Source: Sitta carolinensis (lineage: Eukaryota; Chordata; Aves; Passeriformes; Sittidae). From it: DNA of 64,000 bases. The position numbers and the translations under genes are program-made. The notes under the pieces are model-generated. The model saw nothing but the letters and a program-made list of their open reading frames with translations. It made no database searches and was not told the DNA's origin. Shown here piece after piece: positions 1 through 14,340 of this stretch (positions are counted from its first letter, which is position 1; each line of letters opens with the position of its first letter). The stretch spans positions 14,646,001-14,710,000 of the forward strand of contig JAVUNC010000025.1 in the NCBI GenBank assembly GCA_032173965.1, read 5' to 3'.

Positions 1-177
1 AGTATGTTTTGTGCACAGTTATAATTGTCAAGTGAAATTAATTGACAGATTTCTTTCACCTCCAGGGTTTACTCCACATCCTTGCTGACACAATTATTTT
101 CATGGTGTGCTGCTTTACTTACCTTGCTATTGTTATACACGTTCCTTGCAAGCCACAGTCAGCAGCATTCTCTAGAT

Positions 178-201
<24 letters not shown>
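178..201. repeat. (AT)n microsatellite
   Basis: About eleven perfect AT units. Confidence 0.95.
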
Positions 202-208
<7 letters not shown>

Positions 209-935
209 GAAAAAAGTATAAAAAAAAAATCCTAAACTTCCTAGAATTGTTTACAAAATGTCCACATTCAGCTTAATGCTCATAAGGTTTCTTGCAGCAG
301 TAAAATATTTCCGAGGGTTGGCAGGGGTGATTTTTAATACAGAGCCAGTAGTTAGCAAGAGTTCAATAAAACAGTCAAGCTTTCCATTTCCAAGGCAGAA
401 TAATAAAAGATGCCAGCACCAAATAAGTAGAAATAGAGAGCAGATCAAGGGCTAGATTTCTCACAGGGTACCATAAGTTTGGATGTGTCAGCTCACCTTG
501 GCTGAAAATATAGTCTAGATTTTTTGTTTATTTCAAGACATTTCTACTTTGAATCTGGTGACCAAAATAAGAATATATTTGGGGGGTTTTGGTTTTTTTA
601 AATGCTTGGTTTAGTTTTGGGGTTAAAATTACAGTAATTTAAATTATCTAAGGGAAATTGTCTTTAGTCACTAAAGAGATAGGCAGTGAGCATTCTTGTC
701 CAGAAAATCAAGTCTAAATTACGGATTCACAAACCAGGGCAGGTTGGATATAAACACTTAATTCTAGATTCTTTTCCAATCACAAAGGGAAACATTTTCT
801 CAGACTTACTGAGGAATTTATTAATGGTACAAAGAGCAGGGGAAAAGGAAAAAGAAAGCAGTACAGTTGGCCCTTATCCAAATGGACAAGCTACATACCA
901 TTTTAAATCTTAGGAGGGGACCATCTGGGTAAAAT

Positions 936-1270
936 ATCACAGAATCACAGAATTAGATATGTTGGAAAAAAAACCTCTGAGATCATCAGGTCCAACTTCT
1001 GACCTAACTCCATCTCAACCAGACAATGGCACAAAGTGTAACATCTTCCCTTAAGCACCACCAGGATGGTGACTGCACCCCTTCCCCTGGCAGCCCACTC
1101 TGGCGTCTAATCACCCTGCCTGTGAGGAAATTCTTCTTAATATCCAACCTAAACCTCCCCTGTGCAGCTTAGGAGTGCATCTTGCTCTGTGCTGTGGGTG
1201 CCTGGGAGCAGAGGCTGACACTGAGCTGTTCACAGCCTCCCTTAGGTGGTTGTAGAGGTCATGCAAGGGA
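936..1270 (-). mobile_element. CR1 LINE fragment (3' end)
   Basis: Reverse-oriented CR1: ATCACAGAATCACAGAATTA, GATCATCAGGTCCAACTTCT, AATATCCAACCTAAACCTCC and the downstream CAGAGGCTGACACTGAGC region. Typical avian CR1 3' end. The short minus-strand open frame at 1111-1320 lies mostly inside it and is not a gene. Confidence 0.88.
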
Positions 1271-4200
1271 GCTGAAGAATTTCCAACACTGTGCATTATT
1301 GTAGGTCTATTCATAGCCAAATTTCTAAAATCTGGTATCTTTATTAACAGAAAAATAGATCTCTACTACTGCCCTGTACTGGAGGAACCAGAAATGCCTA
1401 AACGCCATCAATGGAAGGGTTTTTTCACAGCAGTTCCCAAAGGAGTATATAGTATGTGTTGGAGTTGGGAAGGCTTTCTGCATAGACTGAGCATTTGTAG
1501 AGAAACTGTTGTAAATTTAACCTAGTCTGCTCAGGGACATCGAGTTACCCAGACAGGTCTTCCCTACTGTTTCTCCGTGCAGTTTGATCTCAAAGAGGAG
1601 AAGTATTCTTTTACTGTTGGTCTTTATTGTTACCTTCAATTAAAGAAATTAGCAGTCAAAGCATTATTCTCCCTGTAAAGCTGTTTGGATACATCAAATG
1701 TAGTAAACGGAAGTTTATTTTCTAGCTCTGGAAATCAGAGCAACAAAAGCTGCAAGAGTCAATAAAACACAAGACCTAGCTCTAATTTCACTTGCTCCAC
1801 TCTAACAAAGGAATAACTCTCTCACAATTTACTTCACTGTTAAAGTAAAAAATATTGACTGCAGAAAAAAAAGTTATAGAGACTGTAAGCAAAAGTAGCC
1901 ATTAAGGGAAATTGTAAAGGAAATTAAATTGTTGAGAAAGTATTTTTGATGTCATTTAAAATGACTAAGAGTCAGAGCTCTGCTGAAGTCAACTAGCCAG
2001 CCAGATAATCCATAGCACAGAAAACCCTAAGAAATGTGTTTAGGCAAGGATGGGGTAATAAGTTTGTGTGATGCTTGTGGCTAAACAAAATACAGATAAG
2101 CTTTATTGTTTCTTTGTCAGTGAAGAAGTGGCAAGGATTCCATTTCAAAAGATGCAGACAGCTTCATACACTGTTTTCTACTGATACACTTTCAAAAGAC
2201 CTCATGGAATAACTCAAGTACTCATTCCATTGCAAAAGGACAATAACAAGTTGTACAAAGCTTCCCTAAAGAGTTATCCAGCTAAAGTTTCACAGGCTTG
2301 GGAGGAATCGTTTAGGAGACAGGCATTTCGATTGGTATGTGAAGACTGCTGCTGGATTTTTACCTGCTAGGCTTGTGGAGTGGAGGAAAATACACTGGCT
2401 TTCAAAGTTTTTGTGTTCCAAAGCAAAACCAGCATAATTTCAGCTCAGGTAGGCTCTCTGGTTTTAAAAGGCTTATTGCTTCACTGTTTCTGAGTCATGC
2501 TATTATGAAATGTCTTTCCACATATAGAATTTCCAAAGCATTCATCAAGTGCACAATAACTGTCAGATTTAGAATCTGAGAGAATTAGTTATTCATCAGT
2601 GCAGAAGGCTTTCCCAATCAAAACCCTTTGTCCATCTCTTCCTATAATGAGTATAATGGGCTACTTTTCCTTCCAGCACATCCCACTCTCACTTCCTCCT
2701 AACCCTTGGCAGAGCTGCTTGTAATGCTAGCATGGAGAGCTCTGAAGATTATGACATCTGGGAAAACCTGAAAAGCAGGGAGAGGTGGAAATATTTAACA
2801 ACAGCAGCTGCATCCCATTCAGCTGGCTTGTCAGAGTATATCCTGATTGGAATAAATTACATCTCAGCCTCTGAACACTGCAGAGGAAACATGATGTTTA
2901 CAGCATAACACCTAGCTGGATCAATTCCAAACTGTGACATATGTCACACAAAGTTGTCATGGTGGAGTTAACTACAGGTTTCTCTCCAAAACTGAAATAA
3001 GTGCATTAGCATTAAAATATTGATCTTCGTTTTGAATGACAGCATCGTCAAATTAGCATATAATTAACATAACCTTGCAGAGAAATGAAAGATTGATTGT
3101 GTTGATGGAAGACTGGGATACATCTTGGAGAAACATGTTAATACTTTAAAACAGAATAAAGCCTACAGAAAATGATCACATTTTCCAGATAATATACCAG
3201 ATACATTTTCCTCAGCTTCTATAAAATGGTCTCTCTGGAGGAGACTGGCATTTGGAAAACAAATAAAAAGTTAAAATATAAGTCCTGCCATGGGCAGTAA
3301 GAGCAGTTCAAAGCAAAATTCTGGAAACCCAGCTGCAAGCTTTCATTGCAAGTTTCTCTCCCTCTGCCCCCAAAGTGACAACTAAATTTTGTTAGTGAAA
3401 ACTAAATTTTAAAATCATCAAGCAAAGGTTGAAAATAGGCTAGAAGTTAAAGCCAAAGACTGCCATGTTACATAATCATTATAACTATTTATAGCTCAGT
3501 GCAGACTTCTTGCACCTCAGTTAGCCAAGTGTTGGCCTCTGTTGAACAGAAAAAAGTAGATGCCTCTTGAATATACAAAGCACAGCTGCACCCTGTGAAC
3601 AGAAGAGTTTCCTGAGAACCTGAGAAAATGGGCCCAGAGACAAACAGGTCTTAGACATCTCCAACTCTCGTTTTTATGACTTATCAGCCATAACAAACTG
3701 AGCAATGGACAAGGAGAACAATCTCTGCACACGCTGTCTCTGCTTGCACACAGAACTCAACCACCATAAGCAAAAAAGATAAATAAATAAGTCTTATCTT
3801 ACGTGCAAACATGCTTTTTTTGTTTTCTCCAATAAGGATTTGACACTACATACTTCAGATATTTTACAGTCACACTGAATAGCTATATCTGTTCCAACAG
3901 GAAAATATAATTTCTACCAACAGAAAAGTCAAAAGTTGGAAAGGAGAGAGAAGCATGTCATGGAGTCTTCATTTCACTAGATTTATAAATCAACAGTGCT
4001 AAGATTTTAACATTAGCCAAAAATGATGTAACAAAACAGGTCCTGACCCAGAGTTATGGGAACTTCAACAAGCATGAGCTAATGCTGAAAAATCATATTC
4101 CTTCTGCCAGAGTCCCTCATGAGACATTTATCTGGTAATTTTAGGGCCCAAATCAAATTCACCAAAAGGTGACATCAAGCAAGTGCAAATTATTTGCACA

Positions 4201-7200
4201 AAGACAACATTAGGGAGTTTTGTAAAGCTATTTATCACTTGGAGCTCTGACTGTAGAACTGTAGCACCAATGGATATTTGTGTCAGGGTGGACACAGTCT
4301 AACTTCCTCAGTTTTGAAGGACAGCTCATGGCTGAGGATTGCTGTCTTTCAGCACAGACCAGCGGGCCAATTTCCTCAATACCCTTCCAACAGGGAGAGA
4401 AGATGCAGCAATGCTGAGTGCTTTTGTGCTTACTCAGTGTTAGGGAGGCAGTTGCTGCAAAGCAGGGTTAGTTTTGCCACCAGTCTTTTGAATCTCTAGC
4501 TCATTATGGCCAAGAAATATTCCTCTGTTTACCACATCAAATGGCAGGTTATGGCAGTTCTCATCTTTTCTCCTTCTCTACCAGTCTCACTCAGACCATC
4601 TTAATGGCCAACCTCCATCCTCCTGGATCCCAAGTGCAAATAGACCCCCTGACCCAACCCTTTGGCTTCACCTTCATCACTGGGTTCCTTGCTTCATTTC
4701 CAGATAGGCAACTGAATAAATGCGTTGAGCTGTCTGCATTTAAGCAGAAAATGACACTGATTGTCACTAAATATAGTGAGTGTCGTATGTATGTTTTATT
4801 GGAACCACAAGCTCATATTAGCCTGTCAGAATTTGACTGTACCCTGATGCTAACCTGTCAAGTGACTCAATTAGCTCAAGAGAATAAAGAAAAGGCTTGT
4901 CAAAGCCATCAAGGCTTTCCACTTGCTCATGTCCCATCCCTTTGCTCACTGCCTTTATTAAATCTAAATACATTTCATATTTGCAGATGGGTTGATGCTG
5001 TCTCTTCATTCTCTCTTCCTCAACTCCCTCTTTACCACCACTAACTGAAAAACTCATCAAATCTACGGAGAGCAGTAGGAAATAATTTCTTACTGGTCCC
5101 TAAAACCTGATTTTCTTATGATGAAAGGAAATACTTACCTGTAGATAAAGCCTTATCAATAGCTCAACTTTGCTTTTCTTGCAGAGCACTAAAAAGCACT
5201 AAAATAATATTGGATTTAGAGATGAAATGAAAGAGCAGAGATTTCAATCAGAAGTTCTGTCTCCTTATAATTCTTTCTTTCCCCACAAGTGCATAAAGGA
5301 GCACAGCATTTCTTGTCACAGATGTCTCAGAAACTAGCAGAAAAAAAAACTGAAATCAAGCTCAGAATTGCTATCTGTTGCCTCAAGGGCACAGCCATGC
5401 CTAACACAAACTGCAAAGTCCCTAATCCCAAGCATGTCCAAAACTGACTCAGAGGCTGGCAGCTCTGAGCTGCAGTTGGCTGCAGGAAGCAGATCCAGCC
5501 TGTCCACACACTCCTGAGCAATGGCACTTTGCATCTTTCCCCAAGCACCCCCTCTCATCTCCTTCCCACCTCCTGGCCCTGACTCCACACCACCTCTTTG
5601 CAGCGTCAAAAACCCTGTAGTGATACCAGCTCATCAGCAATGAGGGAAGACAAAACAAAAAAAAATAATTAATGACGTGTCCTCTTAATCAGCATGGTAG
5701 TGGTTTTCCTCCTCTGTCGCTGTGGGACACAAAGGAAACACAGACACACCCACAGGTGTCAGAAGCACAAAAGAAGAAGGATTTATGGAGACCTCAGCTT
5801 TTTATAATTTCCAGGACACTGACCAGGGGTTGGATAATGAAGTTACCACCTCTCCAATCCCACTGGTCAAATGAGAAGTCTCTCAAGTGATATCTTTCAC
5901 AAAAGAATGTAAACTATCCTTGTTTACCTTACAATTCATGAGAACCTGACTCCAATCTACAAAAACAAATCAGAAGGCTTGTTTTCAGGGAAGACACTCC
6001 TCTGAAAATATATTGATTTGTTTAGAAAAAAAAATATAAAACAACACCAGGTGTTACTTTGGTAAGGACAAGACTGTGAGAATGTGTCATCTAGATCAAT
6101 CTACATTTCCTCTTTGTGTTGCTTACCTTACAACAACATTCTGAACTTTAACAGAAAATGATGGCTCAGCTTAAAGCCTTCTCCTTTGGCTTTGCTCCTG
6201 AAGAGTCTCATAGGCTGCCAGTGCATCACATCTTTTAGGAACTAAATTTCAAGAGGCCATTAGAGCCCTTGCTCCAGTGCACAGTTGTAAAAGCCAGTCA
6301 AGCCAAAGCGAGCATCACTGCCTCTGCAGTTACGAGTGAAAATGCAGAGCTGATGGACACAACCCTTTAAAATCAAATAACACCCTTTAAAACCCTCTTT
6401 GGTATAATTTGTTGGTGATGCACAATAGCTTATATTTGTAAAGAAGGCATTCCTAAAGGCTCTTTTTCATGAACTTACTTCTGAGGCACCTTGGGGTCCT
6501 CAAGACTGTAGCCTCAAGTAGCCAGGTTTATTCTGTTGTCTGGTTTGTTGAAGCTTCAACCAACGGCTGTTAAATGAAAAAATTCAGTTGCAAGGAGCAA
6601 GAGGAAAAAAAAAAACAAAAAAAAGCATAATCAGTGCACTAACATTTAAATATTAATTAGACAGGACTGGAACATGGAAACATTTAAAATAAATGTTCTC
6701 GTGGTATTATTAAATGTTAAATTTTATGCATACTAAATCACTTTGTAGCCTGTTAAAACAGCTTCTTTCTGTGGCCTAGGAGATGCATAATTAATATATT
6801 TTTTCTCGCCATCCATGTTTAATTATTAAAACATTTGACTAACATTTAGATGGCACAAGCATAAAAACCTTCAGAAAAGCCTAACCTAACTGGGAAGAAT
6901 AGAACTGAAATAAATTATTTTTATTAGAGATTTTTTTTGTAATAGCTTATTTCAAAATAATACATATCAGTCTCTTTAGGTCCTTCTGAAATGTAGAGTA
7001 AGGAGAACACTTTAATTTCGATTCTCTAGTTTCATTTTGAATATATATAACTCAACTAATTTCTTTCACTGACAAACCAGTTGCAAGGAAGAGCTAGATA
7101 AGTGTGAGGAGCTAGCTCACAAAATAACTGGAATTTTTATTGTTAGGTTGTCTTTGTATATACCAGCCAAAAGTGAGACTTTTAATAACAGCAAAACTTC

Positions 7201-7260
7201 TAACTACATATTTCAGCTTACAGACCTATATCCTGTTTATTTGAGCAGTATATCAGTGCA
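1271..7260. other. Intergenic, nothing recognised
   Basis: Unique AT-rich sequence. The 167-codon open frame at 4541-5044 (+) has no recognisable domain and no splice or promoter context. A candidate regulatory cluster lies at 6630-6850. Confidence 0.7.
6630..6850. promoter_or_regulatory. Candidate conserved noncoding element, homeodomain/POU motif cluster
   Basis: Within about 220 bp there are ATTAATTAG, ATGCATAATTAATAT and TTTAATTATTAAA, plus repeated ACATTTAAA/ACATTTAGA words. It is unique and not a simple repeat. The density of TAAT cores suggests a homeodomain-bound element, but AT-rich DNA gives some of this by chance. Confidence 0.3.
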
Positions 7261-7362
7261 TATATCTATTTATATATATATTTATATTTTATATAATATA
7301 ATATATAAAATATATTATTTATATATTTATATTCTATACCTATCTATATATATAATATAAAA
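7261..7362. repeat. AT-rich low-complexity tract (TATATTTATA type)
   Basis: Imperfect TATAT/TTTATA units over about 100 bp. It makes spurious Ile/Tyr-rich open frames. Confidence 0.9.
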
Positions 7363-10300
7363 TCAATCAAACATGAGTTTATTAAGAAAACAGGAAAAGT
7401 TCACACAAACTTGCTTTGTCAGAAAGAGAACCCAGAAGAGTGTTGCCAGTTTTGACAGGAGTTATTGGAAGGAAATCCCTGTAGGGCTGGTACTGAGCAC
7501 CCATCTGGGTGACCCTGCAGCTTACATCACCCAGCAAACAAATACCTCCCATGATTATTGCACCTATTCCAAACACCTAGGTGCTTGCATAATTAATTTT
7601 ATAATATCACTGGTGCATCATTGCCTTTTCTGGTTCGTATACACTAAAAAAATTAACCAAAACTTCATTGCTAGACACACAACAAGGGAGTGCATTGAGG
7701 CTCCCCAATAACCGTGGGATGAATTTCTAATTTTCACAAGGTTACACATAAAAGCCCATAAAATAGGCAGAAATTCAGAGCAAGAGCCTGCAAGCTTTAG
7801 GGTTTGAATGCACACAGGCACAGAGGCAAGGGTCTCAGAGGGAGGAGAAATGAGCACTCAGAACCACAGCACGTGGCTGCCCAGCCCCTGTCAATCTCTG
7901 GTGGGGATTATGAAAGTTTTAAGGGAAATTACAAACAGGTATTTGGAAGAAAGAAATGAGGTCATGTCAAGGGGGTGAAGGAGAGTATTGGAACTGCTCC
8001 CAAACCTCTGTGCCAACAGGAGATAGCACAAAGTACTCACCCAAGAATTTAAAAAAAAAGAAATTAGGATGGGAGTGTCTGGCACTGCTGGTTTCCAGAT
8101 GGTTTCTGGAGATGGGATTTGAGCTTTGGGTGGATGGAAGAAAGGGCAGTTAGGTCCTAAGAGTGAAGCTATGGCTCGTGCTTGATGCCACAGAGAGAAG
8201 AGCAAAGTGGTGATAAATGACATGCAGGACAGAGATGATTGCAGGAGCAGTACAGAGTTGTATCCTACATGGAAGGGGAAAACACTGGAAATAGTTTGAT
8301 ATGGAAAAGGCAGAGAAATTCAGGCGAAAATATAAGCTTGTTTTTTTTTTTTCCTGTGGGAAGAAGACTCAAGTTAAATGACTTTAAACACAGGAGTACA
8401 GATTTTAGTATGAAAAGAGAGAAACAAACTGCAACTTTGCAGCAGCTTTCTTCTCACAGGCTAAAAGCTGATTCCTCTTTTTTGCTTTTCAAAGTATCAC
8501 CACCATTTCACAGGAGTCCAGTCTGAACCAGCCCAAGCTTGAATAAATGCAGCAGGAGCACTGCTGCTTTCCAATATGCTTTTCTGGAGCATTCCTCCCA
8601 CACCCTCTGAGGGAATAAAACAAGCTGATAGCTGAATAATGTAATCAACAGCAATTCATTGCCTTGAAGTTTAGTAAATAGGCAGAAAATATGGACTATG
8701 GGGTAACATACTTTAGAGAAAAAAAATCCATTTTTCTACAGAAGCAGACTGGGATTTCCTCTGTTAATGAAAATTTTAAATAGATAGTACTCAATGAATA
8801 TACAGTTCAATGCTGTTCTTCTGGGATATATCATAATAGGTATGGAGTTCAAAACATTAATGAGTGCTGGTTGAAGCATATAGACCTTGTAAAACATTTT
8901 TTTTTGACTAAATGTGAAATTGCTAGCTCAGGAACTTTAACTCCCATCCAAAAACAAAATTAAGCACCCCATTAACTAACTGCATGCAACTTGTTCCACT
9001 AAAGCACTGTCTGTTCTTAGTGAGTAAAAGTTCCCACTGCCTTTGCTTTCCCAAAAAACTCCACTGGTGACAAACCACAATAGGAATTAATTCTTCTTTT
9101 TCTGTGCCAAAACAGTTTTCTTGCCCCCCTGCTGTATCCTACCTGGCAGTGTGCTGTTAGCAGATAACTCTGATGCCCTCCTGCCCAGGTTTGTCACTGA
9201 CAGAACCTGGGCCCACCATATCCACCCAAAGTGTCCATAAAAGTGTCAGGAATTCTTGAAGAGTACTCCCTGGATTGTGTGACTCCAGGACAAAACTCAC
9301 CTCCCATCACAGAAGGTTACACAGACAGGAAGAGATTTGAAAATAAGAATACAGTTAACCAAAACAAACAAAACCCAAACAACCCTCAAAAAAAAAAAAA
9401 AAAAAAACCCAACCAAACAAAAAATCCCAACCAAACTAAACCCAAAGAAATAAAAACCCAAAACAAACAAAAAAAAAGAAGTGTTCAAGTTTCTAACCAT
9501 ATTCTTTAGATGCTGAAGCAAGTAGTCAGCAAGCAAAACACAAAAGCAGAGGAGGACACTGCTATGTTGTTAAAGAGGAAAAAATAAGATAACAATCAAA
9601 CTTGTAGGGGGAATAAAATACTGATTCAAAGGCATTTACAGCAGAATTTCCCAGCATAAATCCAGAATCTGATACGTGTATTCACCAGTGATCTTTAAAA
9701 TTCTTTAGTTAAGCCCACAAAAGGAAGAAAACAGAAGAAATCTGAAGTAAACCTGTAGGGGTTGGTTGAGGTTTCTGCATTTATTCTTCATGAGCACTCA
9801 CCAGTGAATAAAACTCAGACTCTACTTACGAAAGAATAAACTCAGCATTTAAAAATTAGACTGTTACCTTAAGAAATGCAGAGTTCAGCTCTGATGGGCT
9901 GAAATTCTCCTTTCTTTCTGAAAGACATCACCAGCTAGCTCCTGTCAAGTCAGAAGTATGAAAGAGAAGACAAATGAAATCATAGATGTGAATGTTCCGG
10001 TGCAAGAACAAGATTTCAGACTTGTTGAGGGTGGAATAAAGGTTTCATACCTCAGAACAATGTGAGTGCACTCAGAGCACTGATATCATCATTACAAACA
10101 TCATTCATTACATAAAAAAGTTTCTCAAATGCACAATTTCATCCTGAGCTCTGTGTTTGGAAAGTTGGTCTTCAGAACCTGTTGACAGCATTGCTGAATG
10201 GTATGTAGAGACTTTCTCCATGTGGAGAGTTGAGATAAAAAACTCAGAATTCTTGTTTTGTAGAAATAAAGATGTTTCACCACAACTCAAAGTAAAATTA

Positions 10301-11892
10301 GTAAAATTTTCCCCTATTCTCCTACACTTCATGAGAGAGCTAAAACACCACAGACTTTACTATAGCTATCGGTGACTCAAGTTGATTTAGAACAAAAGCT
10401 AAAATATTTTCCTCACCAGTTTATAAGGCTTGAAACATTTTCCTCTTCTCAGTCATCACCTGCTTCCAATGTTGCACAGTATTTTGACAGAACAATTTGA
10501 TTTCTTCATTACAAAGAAACGAAAACATGAAAAGGAAAATATTCTATTATTTTCTAGGGAGGAGACTCCTTGATTGTTCAAGTTACTATTTTGACATCTG
10601 AATAACACCTCCTGAATTTTAGCTTTAAATAAAGTCTTAGAATATGATTATACCCCAAATATATAATTACTGAAATAATAATTTCAATACCAACCAGCCA
10701 AACTTCTAAGGGTAGAAACTTGAAACTTGTAGGATTTCACAGAGTAGCCCAGACTGAATCCATATCCTTCAATATTATTTTACATTGAGTCCAACATATT
10801 TTTCAAATACCCTGACTATTCCTAGCACTGGGCATGCAGATCCCTAGTGAGTATTAAGTCTTTTCTCAGATTTTATATGGCAAACATCACAGTCCTTCCC
10901 TTTAATTCATCCTCTCTGGCCCTGTCAAAATCACTTGGAGGTTGTTTTCATACTTTCTGTCGGGGTCTCCAGCCATCGTTGTTATTTTGTTTTTTGTTAT
11001 TTTGCAGTTATTTCAAAAAACATTTAAAAATGCTTTCAATTATACCCATTTCTGGTGAAGTATGTACACACAGTTGTAAGAAGCAGATGAACTTCCTGCA
11101 TCTTCTCCCTTTCCAAGGGAGGTCTGTGCTTTTCCTCTGAGAATTTTGTGTTCTCCTCCTCAAGTGACCTCACTCATCTCTCTTCCTCCCTCATCATCCT
11201 ATAAATGGGATTTATTTCAACAAGTATGAAAACTGCTCTCTAACAGCAAACTATACCACCTGTGACATAAAATATTTGAAAACATTACTACTACTTGGAT
11301 TAGTCTTTCCTTTCATTTTCAGCAAATCTAATCATCCACTCCAGGCTTCAGAACATTAATTTCTCTTACTTGCATTTTCCATATTAAAATTTCCCATCAA
11401 GTTTAAAGATGAGTTCAGAAAAGAACTAAAAAAAATATTTTAATTATGCTCAAGTCCCAGGTCAATAATAAGAACTTCTAGGGCAGGGATAGCAGGAAAA
11501 ACCAGGAAAAATGGCCATGGCTGTTGAATGGTACCTTCCCCCAGAAATAATGGAGTATAATAGTCCAAATACTATTTAGCAATTTCTATCACTGCCTGTG
11601 GAGCTTCATTTCTTTTCTATGTTTTTTGCCCCTGTAATACCTTTAAAATAAGAACCAAATAAACATCACACAGTATGGTATTGCCACTCAGAAGCTGGGC
11701 CAATTCTGCTGCGTGCTAATTTGAAGGACATGAAAAAGCAGAAGCTATTTGCCCTTAAGGTGCTAAAGCCCACATGCATACACAAGTGATTGCCACTGCA
11801 GTCCTGGCATTTCTCTTTATGCTAGACATGGTGAGAATACCACATGAAAATTTCCAAGTTTTTTTAATGGAAACCATGTTGTCTGTTTTCAG
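7363..11892. other. Intergenic, only a low-complexity tract
   Basis: Unique sequence apart from the A-rich tract at 9356-9480. Open frames at 7373-7711 (+) and 7891-8223 (-) have no recognisable product. Confidence 0.7.
9356..9480. repeat. A-rich tract with CAAA/CCAAAC interruptions
   Basis: A long run of A near 9389-9407 flanked by degenerate CAAAC/CCCAAA units. Composition resembles other tracts at 14229-14340, 24414-24580 and 27590-27674. Confidence 0.9.
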
Positions 11893-11912
11893 ATATATAT
11901 ATATATATATAT

Positions 11913-11953
<41 letters not shown>

Positions 11954-11963
11954 AGAGGAGAGA
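11893..11963. repeat. Compound microsatellite (AT)n-(GA)n
   Basis: About eleven AT units run directly into more than fifteen GA units with a few interruptions at the end. Confidence 0.95.
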
Positions 11964-13100
11964 ATATGCTTTTTCAGGGGGATGATGATGGGGAAGGGAG
12001 AGTCTAAAATTCTTCAGCAATCTGAAATTTCTACCCCAAAACCAAAAGTGCTGATGCAGGTGTTGCCTGCTGGGAGTTTTCATTAAATGCCATAGGGGCA
12101 TCCTCAGCAGACAGCCATGCTCCTTGGCCAGACCCAGTTCCCAACATTCCCTGCCTTTTCCACGCTCAACAAGTACTCATCCTTCATCAGCTGTGGGCTC
12201 CCACTCCTGTTGGGAATGCTCATACTGAAGAAAAAGTGAGTAGGAAACAGATACATCCCTGCTTGTTTAGCAAATAACCAGCTGACAGCATGAAATTTGA
12301 GGGGCAAGTCAGAAGTTATCCCCTGAGAAGAGACACTTTTCACAGACCAACCTGTGAGTCAAAACCAATTCTTTGAGAAAACTAATTTACTTAGGTCAAA
12401 CACATAAAATATTTGTCTCTCAGAGAGCATCCCTGGGTTTTGTAACAACATTGGTGTGCTGGGGGCAGTAGTAGGAGGAAATCATTTGGCTGGTTTTCAG
12501 ATCTTGGGGAAGAAAAGGAAAAGAGGATTAGCCTTGTGCTAATAGGTGCAATGCTTGGACACCACTGAAGTCCTACATAAAATATCAGCATTGGGTTTGA
12601 GTGTATTGTGGTCCTCCAAAGATGGGTGAAGATTACTCTCAAGAGAGATAATGATATCAATCAAAATATCTGAGCCTGTATTATCTCTCAGGATTGCAGC
12701 ACAATCATTTGTCTTTCCCCCATCACTCCACGGCCTCATTGTACAATTTAGTATCAAGCAGTGGAGATGCTTGTTGCAATAAATACATTGGAGGCCTATT
12801 TTCAAAGGTGGCAGAAACTGAATTTTGCCTAGTTTCATATGCCACTGAAAGTACTTCATCTGACTCTAGATGTAACAGCAGGTTTTGTTCAGCCATCCAT
12901 ACAATAAAAAATGACAATTAGTTGGAACACATAAATGCTACCAGATCAAAAAAAAAAAAATTTAAAAAAATCATCCTAGTTGCAGACTTCAGTTCTGGAG
13001 GAAGTTAGAAGTTCAAGAGAGCAATTAATTTTCTCTAAACTTTTTTATACAAATGCTAATTCCATTTGTCTGACAATATTTTTCAGCGCAGATTTATTGC

Positions 13101-13123
13101 TTTTTTTTTTTTTTTTTTTTTTT
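13101..13123. repeat. Poly(T), 23 nt
   Basis: Uninterrupted T run. Confidence 0.95.
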
Positions 13124-14228
13124 CCCATCCCCTGTGGCCAATAGTTTCCAGTAGGCTGCTTTTTCAATTCCTTTGTTTCTCAAAGTCAGTCTGTGAGACT
13201 GCAGGTAAAAATTCTGTTTGGGGAATACATTTTTATTATTTCTCGATAAATACTTTATGTGCTTTATTCCACATCCAGCAGTACTCTGGTCACAGGGGTT
13301 AATAACAAAAGTCCACAATTATGGATGGGGACTGCTTGCTTAGGCTTCACAGCCTTACAAGTTCTCTCTGTGGTTGCTCCAGGATGATATAAATATGCTG
13401 TAAGTGTCATTACATTCAAATGTACTTTGACTTTGCAGCAAAGAGCAACATTTTTTTAAGATAACAGCGGGGATGTATTTCAAAATGCATAAGGGGCCTT
13501 TCAAGTTCACACAAAATTATGGTGGATCACAACACACACACACTGAGAAATTAATTATTATATATATTTGGCAATGATAATATATTGCATAATAACCATT
13601 CACCTATGTGCACGTACACACTTCAGACAAGTTTACAGAAACTCCTGGAAGTGCTAATCAACCTAATTTGCATGCACAATATCAAATATTCACAGCTAAA
13701 AAATTAGAATATAATTATCACAGAAAATCCTTTTTTCTTAGAGCATGAAGAGAGTCATGCCCTTGCTCACTCAGTTCAAGCAGTTACAGCAGTAATATCA
13801 ATGTTTCTCACAATGTTCTTCAGTTTGGGTTTTGTTGGGGTTTTTTTTGTTTTTTTGGTTTTTTTTTCCCCAAGGTGAAAGAGTCAAAAATAGCAATATT
13901 AAAACCTCCAAATGAACAGATCAGAAGAAAACCACCTGAACATGAGGAAAAGTCTGTGATTGGCTGAGGTGAGATATTTAGGAGCCAGAAGTTCCCTCCT
14001 CTGCCTGGCAGAGCTGCATCCTGCACAGGAGGACATCCTGGCCATGGCAGCAGTCTCTCCTGTGCAGGCTGATCCTCTTGCAGGACAAACTGAAATGTTT
14101 GCCAAGTGCTGGAGGGACAAATAAATCCCAATATCCATTGGGACACTCATCTGAGATTTGGGACACTCGGGTTCTGGTCTTCACATGTAGAAATATTCCC
14201 ATATTTTATACCCAAAAAGGGACACTTT

Positions 14229-14340
14229 TAAAAAAAAAAACCAAACAAGTGTTCAAACTAAACACACCAAAAAAACCACACACCTCAAAACCCCAAACAA
14301 CAACAAAAAACCCCAACAAATCTCCCAACCAAACATAAAA
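14229..14340. repeat. A/C-rich tract (CCAAAC type)
   Basis: Degenerate AAACC/CCAAA units with no G over most of its length. Encodes only spurious Lys/Pro/Thr-rich frames. Confidence 0.88.

Noticed and set aside
1111..1320. A 69-codon minus-strand open frame.
   Set aside because: It lies mostly within a CR1 3' fragment.
4541..5044. A 167-codon open frame on the + strand.
   Set aside because: No recognisable domain, low-complexity or codon signature, no splice or promoter context; likely chance in stop-poor sequence.
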